Shown one piece after another: positions 1-6,971 of a stretch of 10,665 nt of DNA. Position 1 is the first letter of the stretch. Each line of letters starts with the position of its first letter. This DNA comes from DATDDB01 sp041490205 (GTDB lineage: Bacteria > Pseudomonadota > Gammaproteobacteria > Burkholderiales > Gallionellaceae). The position numbers and the translations under genes are program-made. The notes under the pieces were generated by a model. It worked only from the letters and a program-made list of their open reading frames with translations. It had not been told where the DNA came from and ran no database searches. The stretch spans positions 1 to 10,665 of the forward strand of contig JBGPSQ010000088.1 of assembly GCA_041490205.1 (NCBI GenBank), written 5' to 3'.

Positions 1-1008
1 AATCCGCATTCCGTAGGACTTGAGCTCGCGCAATATTTCATTGGCGGCGGCCTGGTTGGTGATCATCGCGGTTTCGGTGATTTCGATGGAGAGGTTGCTG
101 CTGTCCACGCCCCAGGTGCGGAGCGCGCGGTCTATATAAAGCGGCAGGTCGGGCTCGTGCAGATTGGAAGGGGAGATGTTCACGCTCACCTTGAAATTGG
201 GGTCGATCTCCCGGAACTGCGCGCACTGCTGCACGGCACTGGTGATGATCCATTGGCTCAGCCGGTCCATGAGACCGCTGGATTCGGCTGCTTGCACGGC
301 GTCATGCGGCGGCACGGGGCCCATGACTTCATCGGTCCAGCGCAACAGGGCCTCCGCGCCGGTCAGCTTGCCGGTGCGCAGGCAGATTTGCGGCATGTAG
401 TGCAGGGCCAGGCTGTTTTGTTCGAGCGCCGTGGCCATGCGGGCCGCGTATTGCGATTGGTCTGCGGGAAGCCCGCCTTCACGGTTTTCGTAGATGCATA
501 TTCTGTCGTTGCGGCCGCGCGCGGCGAGCAGGGCATGCTTGGCGCGTTGCAGCAACGCGGCTGCATCGTGCCCGTGCTCCGGGAACATGGCGATGCCGAC
601 CGCGGCATCCGCAAACTCGGTTGCCTGGCCCAGTTCCAGAGGTGCCGCACCGAGGAAGGCCATTACCCGCTGGGCAGCTAGCATCGCAATTTCTACCGAA
701 GGCACACCGGGCAGGATGCAGATATATTCGTCCCGCGCAAGGATTTCGATTTCATCGCGCTTGCGCAGGACTTTCGTGCGCAGGACGCTGGCTATCCTTT
801 CCGACAGGGAGCTTCCCGCCTGAAAACCGTGGCGGGCGTCAGTGCGGTCTATGGCTGCCGCATGCACCATCATCAGGGTGACGTTTTCGCCTTTTGCGGA
901 TGCATCCGTGAGGATGCTTTGCAGGCGACCGGAAAAACGGTCCAGGAGGGTGTCATGCAAGATTGCAGTTGCACCGCCCCCGGCAGCCCCCTCAGAGGAA
1001 GAATTCAT
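1..1008 (-). CDS. GGDEF-EAL domain protein (degenerate GGDEF, EAL phosphodiesterase), partial
   Basis: The first 336 residues are visible and the C-terminus lies beyond the left edge. A GGDEF-type domain spans about residues 20-175. Its signature reads ARDEY (91-95) instead of GGDEF, so diguanylate cyclase activity is unlikely, but an RxxD (R82-D85) sits five residues upstream, exactly where the inhibitory c-di-GMP site lies in this family. An EAL domain begins near residue 190 with EALLR (219-223), an NIS motif with N277 and an EITE motif with E309; these match the metal-binding and catalytic positions of active c-di-GMP phosphodiesterases. The rest of the EAL domain is not visible, so activity cannot be confirmed. 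No membrane segment is seen in the visible part. The ATG lies inside the 3' end of the upstream HD-GYP gene (17-bp overlap) with no good Shine-Dalgarno, which suggests translational coupling. The reading frame is open from the ATG to the window edge. Confidence 0.9.
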   Translation of the reverse strand, partial: MNSSSEGAAGGGATAILHDTLLDRFSGRLQSILTDASAKGENVTLMMVHAAAIDRTDARHGFQAGSSLSERIASVLRTKVLRKRDEIEILARDEYICILPGVPSVEIAMLAAQRVMAFLGAAPLELGQATEFADAAVGIAMFPEHGHDAAALLQRAKHALLAARGRNDRICIYENREGGLPADQSQYAARMATALEQNSLALHYMPQICLRTGKLTGAEALLRWTDEVMGPVPPHDAVQAAESSGLMDRLSQWIITSAVQQCAQFREIDPNFKVSVNISPSNLHEPDLPLYIDRALRTWGVDSSNLSIEITETAMITNQAAANEILRELKSYGMRI

Positions 1009-2200
1009 GTGGGTCAATCGGTAACTGGTCGTTCGGAATGGTGCGCTTGATGCGGTAGGGTTCGCCTGTGCTGGCCTTGGGTTCCTTGACGAGATCCAGC
1101 ATCAGTTGCGGGCGGATCGGCTTCCACAGATGGTCAAGCACCAGCATCACCTTGGGTTGCAGGCGGCGTATGAGATTCTGTGCGATCACCACCCCTATCT
1201 CGCCTGTGTTGAGCTCTATCGCGCTGCCGACCGGATATATCCCGATGCACTGGATCAATTGTTCGACCAGGGCGTCGTGGAACAGCGTGCCGCGCAGCTT
1301 GAACAGCATGTTGAGCGCATTGGAGGCGGATGTCTGTTCCGCATAGGTGCGCTTTGAAATGAGGGCGCAGTAGGTGTTCACCAGCCCGGCGATAGCGCCG
1401 TCAATCGTGATCTGGGGGCCGGAAAGTCCCTGCGGATAACCGCTGCCGTCCAGCCTTTCATGGTGCTGCAATACAATGTCGGCAAGGCCCTTGGGAAGGT
1501 TAGGCACTGATTTGATGAGATTGACTGAGTGCATGACATGCTGCTTGGAGAACTCGTATTCCTCCGCCGTCAGCTTGTCTTTCTTGCGCAGGATTTCTTC
1601 CGGCAGGTTGATCTTGCCGATGTCGAGCAGCAGCCCGGCCATCCCGAGGAGTTCAAGCCGTTCGCTGGGGAATTGCAGGAACCGGCCGAACGTGATCATG
1701 TGGATAGAGTTGTCCACGGCGCGGTTGAACTCGTCGTTGCTTCTTTCCTGCATCCGGTGCAGCAGCAACATGGCGTCAGGATTGCGCTCGATGCTGCGCG
1801 TCATTTTCCCCACGATCCCGGTCACCTGCTTGGCGTCAAGGTCGCCCGTGGTGCGGACCGATTCCAGGGTGTGCTGCACGCTGTGCTCGAAAGTGGCGTA
1901 AATCGCCTTGGCTACGGGCAGTTCCTGCTCAAGTGGTGCAGAGTCCTTGTAAATGGTCGTTCCGCGCACCAGCGGCTGGCCGCGGTATTCCGCCGGCGCC
2001 CCCTTGAAACTGATGTCGTGAGTCTGGCGCTCGGGGTCTATGTAAACGGTGCGGCAGTATTTCCGGAGCTCCTCGATCTGCTCTTCGGACGCGATCGGAA
2101 AACCCTGGAACATGAAGGGAGTGCCAATCCAAGGGCGATCCAGTTCCAGCACGTACATGCCGAACCGTAAATCATCGACTGGGATTTGTTTTTTTTCCAT
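992..2200 (-). CDS. DUF3391/HD-GYP domain protein with degenerate metal site
   Basis: A 402-residue soluble protein. Residues 1 to about 130 look like the DUF3391 region that often precedes HD-GYP domains (opening MEKKQIPVDDLRFGMYV). An HD-GYP domain follows at about 150-320, and the C-terminal part (YPVGSAIEL onward, 322-402) is the usual tail of this family. HD-GYP proteins hydrolyse cyclic-di-GMP with a di- or tri-metal centre. Here the HHE-DGSGYP block (246-256), H221, D193 and K196 are kept. The HD motif itself reads LD (L192-D193), the first-helix histidine appears to be N164, and the usual late aspartate (DxxDA block) is N275 with C278. The enzyme is therefore probably weak or inactive and may act as a c-di-GMP or partner-binding protein. 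The ATG is the first start after an in-frame stop; its Shine-Dalgarno is poor. The 3' end overlaps the GGDEF-EAL gene by 17 bp, so the two are likely co-expressed. Confidence 0.92.
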   Translation of the reverse strand: MEKKQIPVDDLRFGMYVLELDRPWIGTPFMFQGFPIASEEQIEELRKYCRTVYIDPERQTHDISFKGAPAEYRGQPLVRGTTIYKDSAPLEQELPVAKAIYATFEHSVQHTLESVRTTGDLDAKQVTGIVGKMTRSIERNPDAMLLLHRMQERSNDEFNRAVDNSIHMITFGRFLQFPSERLELLGMAGLLLDIGKINLPEEILRKKDKLTAEEYEFSKQHVMHSVNLIKSVPNLPKGLADIVLQHHERLDGSGYPQGLSGPQITIDGAIAGLVNTYCALISKRTYAEQTSASNALNMLFKLRGTLFHDALVEQLIQCIGIYPVGSAIELNTGEIGVVIAQNLIRRLQPKVMLVLDHLWKPIRPQLMLDLVKEPKASTGEPYRIKRTIPNDQLPIDPHEFFL

Positions 2201-2328
2201 TGCACGTAGATACCGGGTTTATCCTGTTTCGTACATGGCGGCATGCATTTTTGGTGCGAACCACCTGTCGATTTTTGCTGTCTCGGCAGGTCAGGCTTGA
2301 ACCATTTTATGCCAATGTATCACGTTTT

Positions 2329-2355
2329 GCCGGGTGGAGCATACCCCACCCTGGC
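2329..2355. repeat. Imperfect inverted repeat in HD-GYP upstream region
   Basis: GCCGGGTGG on the left pairs with CCACCCTGGC on the right around an AGCATACC-type loop, with one bulged base. There is no T-run after it on either strand, so it does not look like an intrinsic terminator. It lies about 130 bp upstream of the HD-GYP start and could be an operator or a leader hairpin. This is inference from symmetry only. Confidence 0.4.
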
Positions 2356-2414
2356 AGAATACGTATTTTTACGGAATGGATTTTATCCGGCGCGGCTCGA
2401 TGGGGTTATAAATG

Positions 2415-2442
2415 CCGCCGGGGCGTTCAGGACGCTTGGCGG
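2415..2442 (-). terminator. Possible weak terminator hairpin after the PhyH gene
   Basis: CCGCC (2415-2419) pairs with GGCGG (2438-2442), and GCGT (2423-2426) pairs with ACGC (2432-2435) around a 5-nt loop, with a small internal loop. It lies 36 bp beyond the dioxygenase stop codon in the direction of transcription. The sequence after it on the minus strand is only mildly T-rich (CATTTATAA), so termination would be inefficient or Rho-assisted. Confidence 0.3.
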
Positions 2443-2478
2443 TATCAGGTCATCCGGGGCATTTCATGGCCGAAAGTA

Positions 2479-3168
2479 TCAAGCGTTCCATGAGATGCCT
2501 TCCGGCAGGGGATAACAGGAATACTCGAAATGCAATATCCTGCGCGGCATCGAATCCGAGGATTTTTCTGATGAATGAAGTATGTGCGGGCGCATGACGA
2601 CAGCCCCGCCCGCCGGCGATTCGCAGTAAACAACCCGCTCGCCATCTATATGGTCTTGCACCATGTCGGCGGGAAGCAGCCCGATGTTATGCGAACCCGG
2701 GATTATCTTCAGGCAACCATTGAACAGGGTTGCCGGGTCGAGATGCACGCGGAGGGTGACCATGTTTTGCAGCACTTTGAGCGGGGGGTGCACATGCCAT
2801 GTGCCGGACTTGATGGACCAGGGCCCCCAGCCTTCCGCCTCGAAGCGTTTGGATACCGCAACGGTCCTGTCCTGATGCCAGGTGACAAACCAATTGTTGC
2901 CGGGTGACTTGTCAAAATAAATTGCTCGCACCAGTTGCGGCTGGCCGGGCAAATACCGTCGGGCGGTCGAGATGAAACGAGATGAGCAAGCAAGGTCGGC
3001 CACCTGGGGAACCAGCTTGTCTATCCTGCGAATTCCGCCGCTCAAAGGCTCCAGGTTCAGCCTGGTCAGGCCGGCCAGCAACGATTGCGCCAATGCCGGG
3101 GAGATCATGTCTTCAATGACCTCATAGCCGGCTTCTTCAAAACTCATTGGTTGGAAGGCCGGGTTCAA
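2479..3168 (-). CDS. PhyH-family Fe(II)/2-oxoglutarate dioxygenase, substrate unknown
   Basis: A 229-residue protein of the phytanoyl-CoA dioxygenase (PhyH) superfamily, whose members couple decarboxylation of 2-oxoglutarate to oxidation of a small molecule. The iron-binding facial triad is visible: H98 and D100 in WHQD, and H198 in HILHSS. R209 or R210, just after it, is well placed to bind 2-oxoglutarate. The GCLKIIPGSH stretch (151-160) is typical of the double-stranded beta-helix core of this family. No signal peptide or membrane segment is seen. The longest frame starts at TTG, whose TTGA overlaps the stop of the upstream small gene. An in-frame ATG at 3147 (residue 8) is the alternative; neither has a clear Shine-Dalgarno, so coupling to the small gene is the likeliest route. 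The neighbours do not reveal the substrate. The family call is firm, the function is not. Confidence 0.88.
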   Translation of the reverse strand: MNPAFQPMSFEEAGYEVIEDMISPALAQSLLAGLTRLNLEPLSGGIRRIDKLVPQVADLACSSRFISTARRYLPGQPQLVRAIYFDKSPGNNWFVTWHQDRTVAVSKRFEAEGWGPWSIKSGTWHVHPPLKVLQNMVTLRVHLDPATLFNGCLKIIPGSHNIGLLPADMVQDHIDGERVVYCESPAGGAVVMRPHILHSSEKSSDSMPRRILHFEYSCYPLPEGISWNA

Positions 3169-3377
3169 TTTGCTGCCGATGCGGGAGTCGCGGCAGGGAT
3201 CGCGGCTGGTTGCCCGTCAACCATGGGGGGAGCAGCAGCATGGTTTTTTTCGGCAACAGCCTTGTTTGCTGCGATGCTTGCCTTGGTGGCCTTGAGCAGC
3301 ACCATCTTGAGCACCAGGATGACGGCGACGCTCACCAACAGCGTTATCACCAGACGCTTGATTTTTGGGTCATCCAT
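3165..3377 (-). CDS. Small membrane-anchored protein, unknown function
   Basis: A 70-residue protein that I do not recognise. It opens with a charged stretch (KIKR at 5-8), then one hydrophobic segment at about 9-28, then a Lys/Ala-rich and finally Ala/Pro-rich tail (about 33-70). This fits a single-pass membrane protein with a flexible tail. The ATG is preceded by a good Shine-Dalgarno (AGGAAG, 5 bases before the ATG), which is the main evidence that it is translated. Its TGA overlaps the TTG start of the PhyH-family gene, so the two look like a translationally coupled pair. The Shine-Dalgarno also overlaps the stop codon of the acs-tail remnant just upstream. Orientation in the membrane is not predicted with confidence. 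Confidence 0.65.
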   Translation of the reverse strand: MDDPKIKRLVITLLVSVAVILVLKMVLLKATKASIAANKAVAEKNHAAAPPMVDGQPAAIPAATPASAAN

Positions 3378-3386
3378 TGATTCTTC

Positions 3387-3437
3387 CTATCGTACGATTG
3401 CCTTCAAATGTTCCAGGATGGCCGTGGCCGAGACCAT
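3387..3437 (-). pseudogene. Vestigial acs C-terminal fragment
   Basis: Read leftward, this stretch encodes MVSATAILEHLKAIVR followed by TAG. The intact acs just upstream ends PAILEQLKEIVR followed by TAA. Over the last 12 codons, 9 residues match and both end at the same point. The codons differ mainly at synonymous positions (for example GCC/GCT, CTG/CTC, AAG/AAA, ATC/ATT, GTA/GTT, CGA/CGG), so this is not a recent copy. Stops (TGA TAA) lie in frame immediately upstream and homology ends at the arm of a 15-bp inverted repeat. It is best read as the surviving 3' tip of a second or displaced acs allele. Translation from its ATG is unlikely, as the purine-rich run upstream is too close. Confidence 0.6.
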
Positions 3438-3476
3438 CCTTCCTTATCAAACAACTTCTTCGATAAGGAAGGATGG
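3434..3476. repeat. Perfect 15-bp inverted repeat between acs and the acs-tail vestige
   Basis: CCATCCTTCCTTATC (3434-3448) is exactly complementary to GATAAGGAAGGATGG (3462-3476), with a 13-nt loop. It lies 28 bp after the acs stop codon. As RNA it would form a strong hairpin and could terminate or stabilise the mdh-acs transcript. On the acs-coding strand no T-run follows it (TCTCGG); on the plus strand it is followed by GTTTT, although no plus-strand gene approaches. Its role as a terminator is therefore uncertain. One arm abuts the point where acs-like homology begins. Confidence 0.75.
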
Positions 3477-3504
3477 GTTTTGGTTCCGGCAAAGCTGCCT
3501 ATTC

Positions 3505-5475
3505 TTACCGAACAATCTCTTTGAGTTGTTCGAGGATAGCTGGGTTCTCGAGAGTAGAAGTATCCTGCGTGATCTCTTTCCCTTGTGAAATGTCGCGCAG
3601 CAGGCGGCGCATGATCTTGCCGGAACGGGTCTTGGGCAGGTTGTCGCCGAAGCGGATTTCGTCGGGCTTGGCGATGGGGCCGATTTCCTTGCCCACCCAT
3701 TCGCGCAGGGTTTCGATGATTTCCTTGGCGCGGGCGGAATCGGCCGGGCGCGCGCCCTTTAGCACGACGAAGGCGACCACGGCTTCGCCCTTGATGTCAT
3801 GCGGGCGGCCGACGATGGCCGCCTCGGCCACCAGCGGGTGGGCGACCAGCGCGGATTCGATTTCCATGGTGCCGAGACGGTGACCGGAAACTTTCAGTAC
3901 GTCGTCGTTGCGCCCCATGATCCAGATATAGCCGTCCTCGTCGCGGAAGGCGGAGTCTCCCGCCAGGTAGGCACCGCGCATTTCTTCCGGGAAATAGCCT
4001 TTTTTGAAGCGTTCCGGGTTGCCCCAGATGGTGCGTATCTGCGAGGGGAACGGTTTCTTGATGACCAGCGAGCCGCCTTTGTCGGCGCCGACTTCGTGGC
4101 CGAGTTCATCCACAACCGCGACTTCTATGCCCGGGATCGGCAATGTGCAGGAACCGGGCTTCAGTGGCGCCGCGCCGGGAAGCGGTGCAATCATGTGGCA
4201 ACCTGTTTCGGTTTGCCACCAGGTGTCAACGATGGGGCAGCGCTCCTTGCCAACCACCGTGTAGTACCACATCCAGGCTTCCGGGTTGATCGGTTCGCCC
4301 ACGCTGCCCAGCAGGCGCAGGCTGGAGAGATCGTATTTCCCGGGCAGGTCGCCGCCCAGCTTAATGAGCGAGCGGATCGCAGTCGGCGCGGTGTAGAAAG
4401 TGGTGACCTTGTGATCCTGTATCATTTTCCAGAAGCGCCCTGCATCCGGATAAGTAGGAATACCCTCGAAGATGACTTCAGTCGCGCCCATCGCCAGCGG
4501 GCCGTAAGTCACGTAGCTATGGCCGGTGACCCAGCCCACGTCCGCAGTACACCAGAAAACGTCGGAGGGCTTGTAGTCGAATACCCACTGCATGGTGATC
4601 ATGGCGCCCAGCAGGTAACCGCCGCTGGAATGCTGCACGCCCTTGGGGTGGCCGGTAGAGCCGGAGGTATAGAGTATGAACAGCGGGTGCTCGGCGCCCA
4701 CCCATTCCGGTTCGCAGGCGGCGGGCTGTGAGGCCGTGATTTCGTGCCACCACACATCGTGTCCCGCGTCCCATGTGATTTCATTGCCCGCGCGTTTGTA
4801 AACGATCACGCTTTTGACGCTCTCGCATCCCCCGGTGGCCAGCGCCTCGTCCACGATGGGTTTCAGCGGCATCACCTTTCCGCCGCGCATCTGCCCATCG
4901 GCGGTGATCACAGCGCATGCCCGGGCATCCAGGATGCGCTCGTGCAGGCTCTTGGCGGAGAAGCCGCCGAATACCACCGAGTGGATCGCGCCGATGCGTG
5001 CGCATGCCTGCATGGCCACCACGGCCTCGATGCTCATCGGCAGGTAGATCACGACGCGGTCGCCCTTCTTGATGCCGCGCGACCTGAGAGCATTGGCGAA
5101 CTGGCACACGCGGCCATGCAGTTCGCGGTAGTTTACGCGGGTGACCTTGCCGTCGTCCGCCTCGAAAATCAGCGCGGTCTTTTCCGGCTGGGTGGTGAGG
5201 TGCTTGTCCAGGCAATTCCAGGAAACATTCAGTTCGCCGTCTTCGAACCATTTGTAGAACGGGGCGTTGCTTTCATCCAGCACCTTGGTGAAAGGTTTGT
5301 GCCAACGGATGTGTTCACGCGCCAGTTTCGCCCAATGGCCGGCGTGGTCCTTCTGCGCGGCCTCGACCAGCGCACGATAGGCTTCCATGCCCGAGACATT
5401 GGCCTGGGCTGCGAATGCGGAGGAAGGCGGAAAGACGCGGGTTTCATGGAGTACGGATTCGATTTGGTTTGACAT
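3505..5475 (-). CDS. acs: Acetyl-coenzyme A synthetase (AMP-forming)
   Basis: A 656-residue enzyme, the normal length for Acs. It makes acetyl-CoA from acetate, ATP and CoA by way of acetyl-AMP, in the cytoplasm. The ANL-superfamily landmarks are in order: the phosphate-binding loop YTSGSTGHPKG (269-279), SVGEPINPEAW (391-401), the acetate-pocket block DTWWQTETG (417-425), the hinge region GRNDDVLKVSGHR (521-533) and the C-terminal PKTRSGK (614-620). K620 is the catalytic lysine that is reversibly acetylated in characterised Acs enzymes, so post-translational control is possible. The paired tryptophans in the TWWQTE block fit a small acetate pocket rather than a longer-chain one. The ATG has a good Shine-Dalgarno (AAGGA, 7 bases away). 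The gene begins 14 bp after the mdh stop, so the two are almost certainly one transcript. Confidence 0.98.
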   Translation of the reverse strand: MSNQIESVLHETRVFPPSSAFAAQANVSGMEAYRALVEAAQKDHAGHWAKLAREHIRWHKPFTKVLDESNAPFYKWFEDGELNVSWNCLDKHLTTQPEKTALIFEADDGKVTRVNYRELHGRVCQFANALRSRGIKKGDRVVIYLPMSIEAVVAMQACARIGAIHSVVFGGFSAKSLHERILDARACAVITADGQMRGGKVMPLKPIVDEALATGGCESVKSVIVYKRAGNEITWDAGHDVWWHEITASQPAACEPEWVGAEHPLFILYTSGSTGHPKGVQHSSGGYLLGAMITMQWVFDYKPSDVFWCTADVGWVTGHSYVTYGPLAMGATEVIFEGIPTYPDAGRFWKMIQDHKVTTFYTAPTAIRSLIKLGGDLPGKYDLSSLRLLGSVGEPINPEAWMWYYTVVGKERCPIVDTWWQTETGCHMIAPLPGAAPLKPGSCTLPIPGIEVAVVDELGHEVGADKGGSLVIKKPFPSQIRTIWGNPERFKKGYFPEEMRGAYLAGDSAFRDEDGYIWIMGRNDDVLKVSGHRLGTMEIESALVAHPLVAEAAIVGRPHDIKGEAVVAFVVLKGARPADSARAKEIIETLREWVGKEIGPIAKPDEIRFGDNLPKTRSGKIMRRLLRDISQGKEITQDTSTLENPAILEQLKEIVR

Positions 5476-5489
5476 GACGGTTCCTTTTT

Positions 5490-6485
5490 TTATTTTCCGA
5501 GCAAATGTTTGATGTGATCGCGTTCTTCGAGCAATTCGCGGTGGCTGTCCAGCATATGCTTGCGTCCCAGGTCGCTGACCGGCAAACCCTGCACGATCTG
5601 GTAATGGCCGTTGCGGCAGGTGACCGGGAAACCGTAGATCACCCCTTCCGGGATGCCGTAGCTGCCGTCCGAGGGCACGCTCATGGTCACCCAGTCGTTA
5701 TGGTGCGAGTGCAGCAGCCAGTCATGCACATGGTTGATCGCGGAATTGGCCGCGCTCGCCGCGCTCGACTGGCCGCGCGCCTCGATCACCGCCCCGCCGC
5801 GCTTTTGCACGGTGGGGATGAAGGCGCTTTCGATCCACTCTTCCCAGCCGTTTTGCCGCAACATGTCCAGCACCTTGCGGCCGCGGATTTCGGCGTGTGA
5901 CAGGTCGGGATATTGCGTGCCGGAATGGTTTCCCCACACCACCATCTTCTTGATGTCCTGTATCGGCTGGAATAATTTTTGCGATACCTGCGCAATGGCG
6001 CGATTGTGGTCCAGGCGCATCATCGCGCTGAAATTCTTCGGGTCGAGATCGGGAGCGTTCTTCATTGCGATCAGGGCATTGGTGTTGGCGGGGTTGCCTA
6101 CCACCAGCACCTTGATGTGGCGCGCAGCGAATTCGTTGAGCATCTTGCCCTGTTCCGAAAAGATCGCGCCGTTCGCCTCCAGCAGATCCTTGCGTTCCAT
6201 GCCCTTGCCGCGCGGGCGGGCGCCGACCAGCAGCGCCACCTCGGCATCGCGGAACGCGATTTTGGGGTCGTCGGTGACGATGACCTGCTGCAGCATGGGG
6301 AAAACGCAGTCTTCCAGTTCCATCGCCACCCCGTGCAGGGCTTGCTGGGCTTGGGGCACATCCAGCAATTGCAGGATGACGGGCTGTTCGCGGCCCAGCA
6401 TGTCGCCGTTGGCGATGCGAAACAGCAGGCTATACCCGATTTGGCCTGCGGCGCCGGTGATGGCAACTCGGATGGGGGCTTTCAT
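5490..6485 (-). CDS. mdh: Malate dehydrogenase, NAD-dependent
   Basis: A 331-residue cytoplasmic enzyme that interconverts malate and oxaloacetate with NAD in the TCA cycle. The N-terminal nucleotide-binding loop is G11-AA-G14-QI-G17. Substrate-binding arginines are in ARPRGKGMER (R92 and R98) and in RLDHNR (R162 region). N131-P-A-N134 is the usual NPAN motif. The catalytic Asp-His pair is D159 and H187 (GNHS). The sequence type is the roughly 328-residue enzyme common in betaproteobacteria. A longer frame extends 100 codons upstream, but I chose the internal ATG because it begins the conserved MKAPIRVAITGAAGQ, has a Shine-Dalgarno (GGGAGA) and avoids overlapping sdhC. It heads the leftward mdh-acs unit and is divergent from sdhCDA. 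Confidence 0.98.
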   Translation of the reverse strand: MKAPIRVAITGAAGQIGYSLLFRIANGDMLGREQPVILQLLDVPQAQQALHGVAMELEDCVFPMLQQVIVTDDPKIAFRDAEVALLVGARPRGKGMERKDLLEANGAIFSEQGKMLNEFAARHIKVLVVGNPANTNALIAMKNAPDLDPKNFSAMMRLDHNRAIAQVSQKLFQPIQDIKKMVVWGNHSGTQYPDLSHAEIRGRKVLDMLRQNGWEEWIESAFIPTVQKRGGAVIEARGQSSAASAANSAINHVHDWLLHSHHNDWVTMSVPSDGSYGIPEGVIYGFPVTCRNGHYQIVQGLPVSDLGRKHMLDSHRELLEERDHIKHLLGK

Positions 6486-6517
6486 GTCAGGTTCTCCCGC
6501 AAATTTGTAATGGAGAC

Positions 6518-6545
6518 ATTCTGCCAGTGTTCCATGTCCGTGCAA
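6518..6545 (-). promoter_or_regulatory. Candidate sigma70-type promoter for mdh-acs
   Basis: On the minus strand TTGCAC (-35-like, 6540-6545) is separated by 16 bp from CAGAAT (-10-like, 6518-6523). That would give a leader of roughly 25 nt before the mdh ATG. Matches are partial (TTG plus partial -35, four of six at -10), so this is only a candidate. The 111-bp gap must also hold the rightward sdhC promoter, for which TAAGAT at 6552-6557 is a possible -10 without a clear -35. Confidence 0.3.
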
Positions 6546-6596
6546 AGGGTGTAAGATTGAGCCCGGGTTATTTTGCGTCCCGTCAGACCGGTAATA

Positions 6597-6971
6597 ATGA
6601 ATAACAATCGCCCGAAATTCCTCGATCTGCGCCTGATCCGGCTGCCTCTGCCCGGCTTGGTTTCCATCCTGCACCGCGTCAGCGGGGCATTGATGTTCCT
6701 GGCCTTGCCCATATTGCTGTGGATAATGCAACAAAGCCTGCGCTCCATCGAGACTTATACCGGGTTGGTTGAGTTGCTGCGTCATCCGGCCAGCAAATTG
6801 TTCCTGCTGGCCATGTTATGGGCATTCCTGCATCATTTCTGTGCAGGGCTCCGATTTCTTGCGATAGACATGGACGCAGGCGTCAAGCTGGCGCAGGCGC
6901 GCGCCAGCGGTAAATGGGTGTTGGCCGTGAGCTTGGCGCTGACCGTCTTGCTGGGGGTGCGGCTATGGTGA
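6597..6971 (+). CDS. sdhC: Succinate dehydrogenase cytochrome b556 subunit
   Basis: A 124-residue membrane anchor of succinate dehydrogenase (complex II) that helps bind haem b and ubiquinone in the inner membrane. The N-terminal RPKFLDLRLIRLPLPGLVSI block leads into S23-ILHR (H26, R27), typical of SdhC and part of the quinone site in the family. Three hydrophobic segments lie at about 29-46, 67-89 and 107-123. HHFCAGLRF (79-87) places H80 at the haem-ligand position. A TTG eight codons upstream is in frame, but the ATG matches the family N-terminus. The Shine-Dalgarno is weak. The gene overlaps sdhD by 7 bp. Confidence 0.95.
   Translation: MNNNRPKFLDLRLIRLPLPGLVSILHRVSGALMFLALPILLWIMQQSLRSIETYTGLVELLRHPASKLFLLAMLWAFLHHFCAGLRFLAIDMDAGVKLAQARASGKWVLAVSLALTVLLGVRLW

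Larger units (their letters stand above)
2201..2478. other. Intergenic region upstream of the HD-GYP gene
   Basis: This 278-bp gap separates the dioxygenase gene from the HD-GYP gene, both leftward. No convincing coding sequence is present; the short frames on both strands lack recognisable products. It is AT-richer than its neighbours and holds two inverted repeats, annotated separately. It probably contains the leftward promoter of the HD-GYP/GGDEF-EAL pair. A TAAAAT-like -10 is visible around 2305-2312 on the minus strand, but I find no convincing matching -35, so I do not call a promoter. Confidence 0.5.

Noticed and set aside
157..681. 174-codon plus-strand open frame opposite the GGDEF-EAL gene
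   Set aside because: The minus-strand frame is continuously open from the ATG at 1008 to the window edge with clear EAL motifs; the plus frame is a shadow.
1529..2170. 213-codon plus-strand open frame opposite the HD-GYP gene
   Set aside because: It is antisense to a clear DUF3391/HD-GYP protein and has no recognisable content.
3799..4731. 310-codon plus-strand open frame opposite acs
   Set aside because: It is the mirror of a complete, motif-rich acs and has no recognisable domain or ribosome site.
6486..6785. 100-codon N-terminal extension of malate dehydrogenase
   Set aside because: The extension is Gln/His-rich, overlaps sdhC in antisense and precedes the conserved family start, which has its own Shine-Dalgarno.
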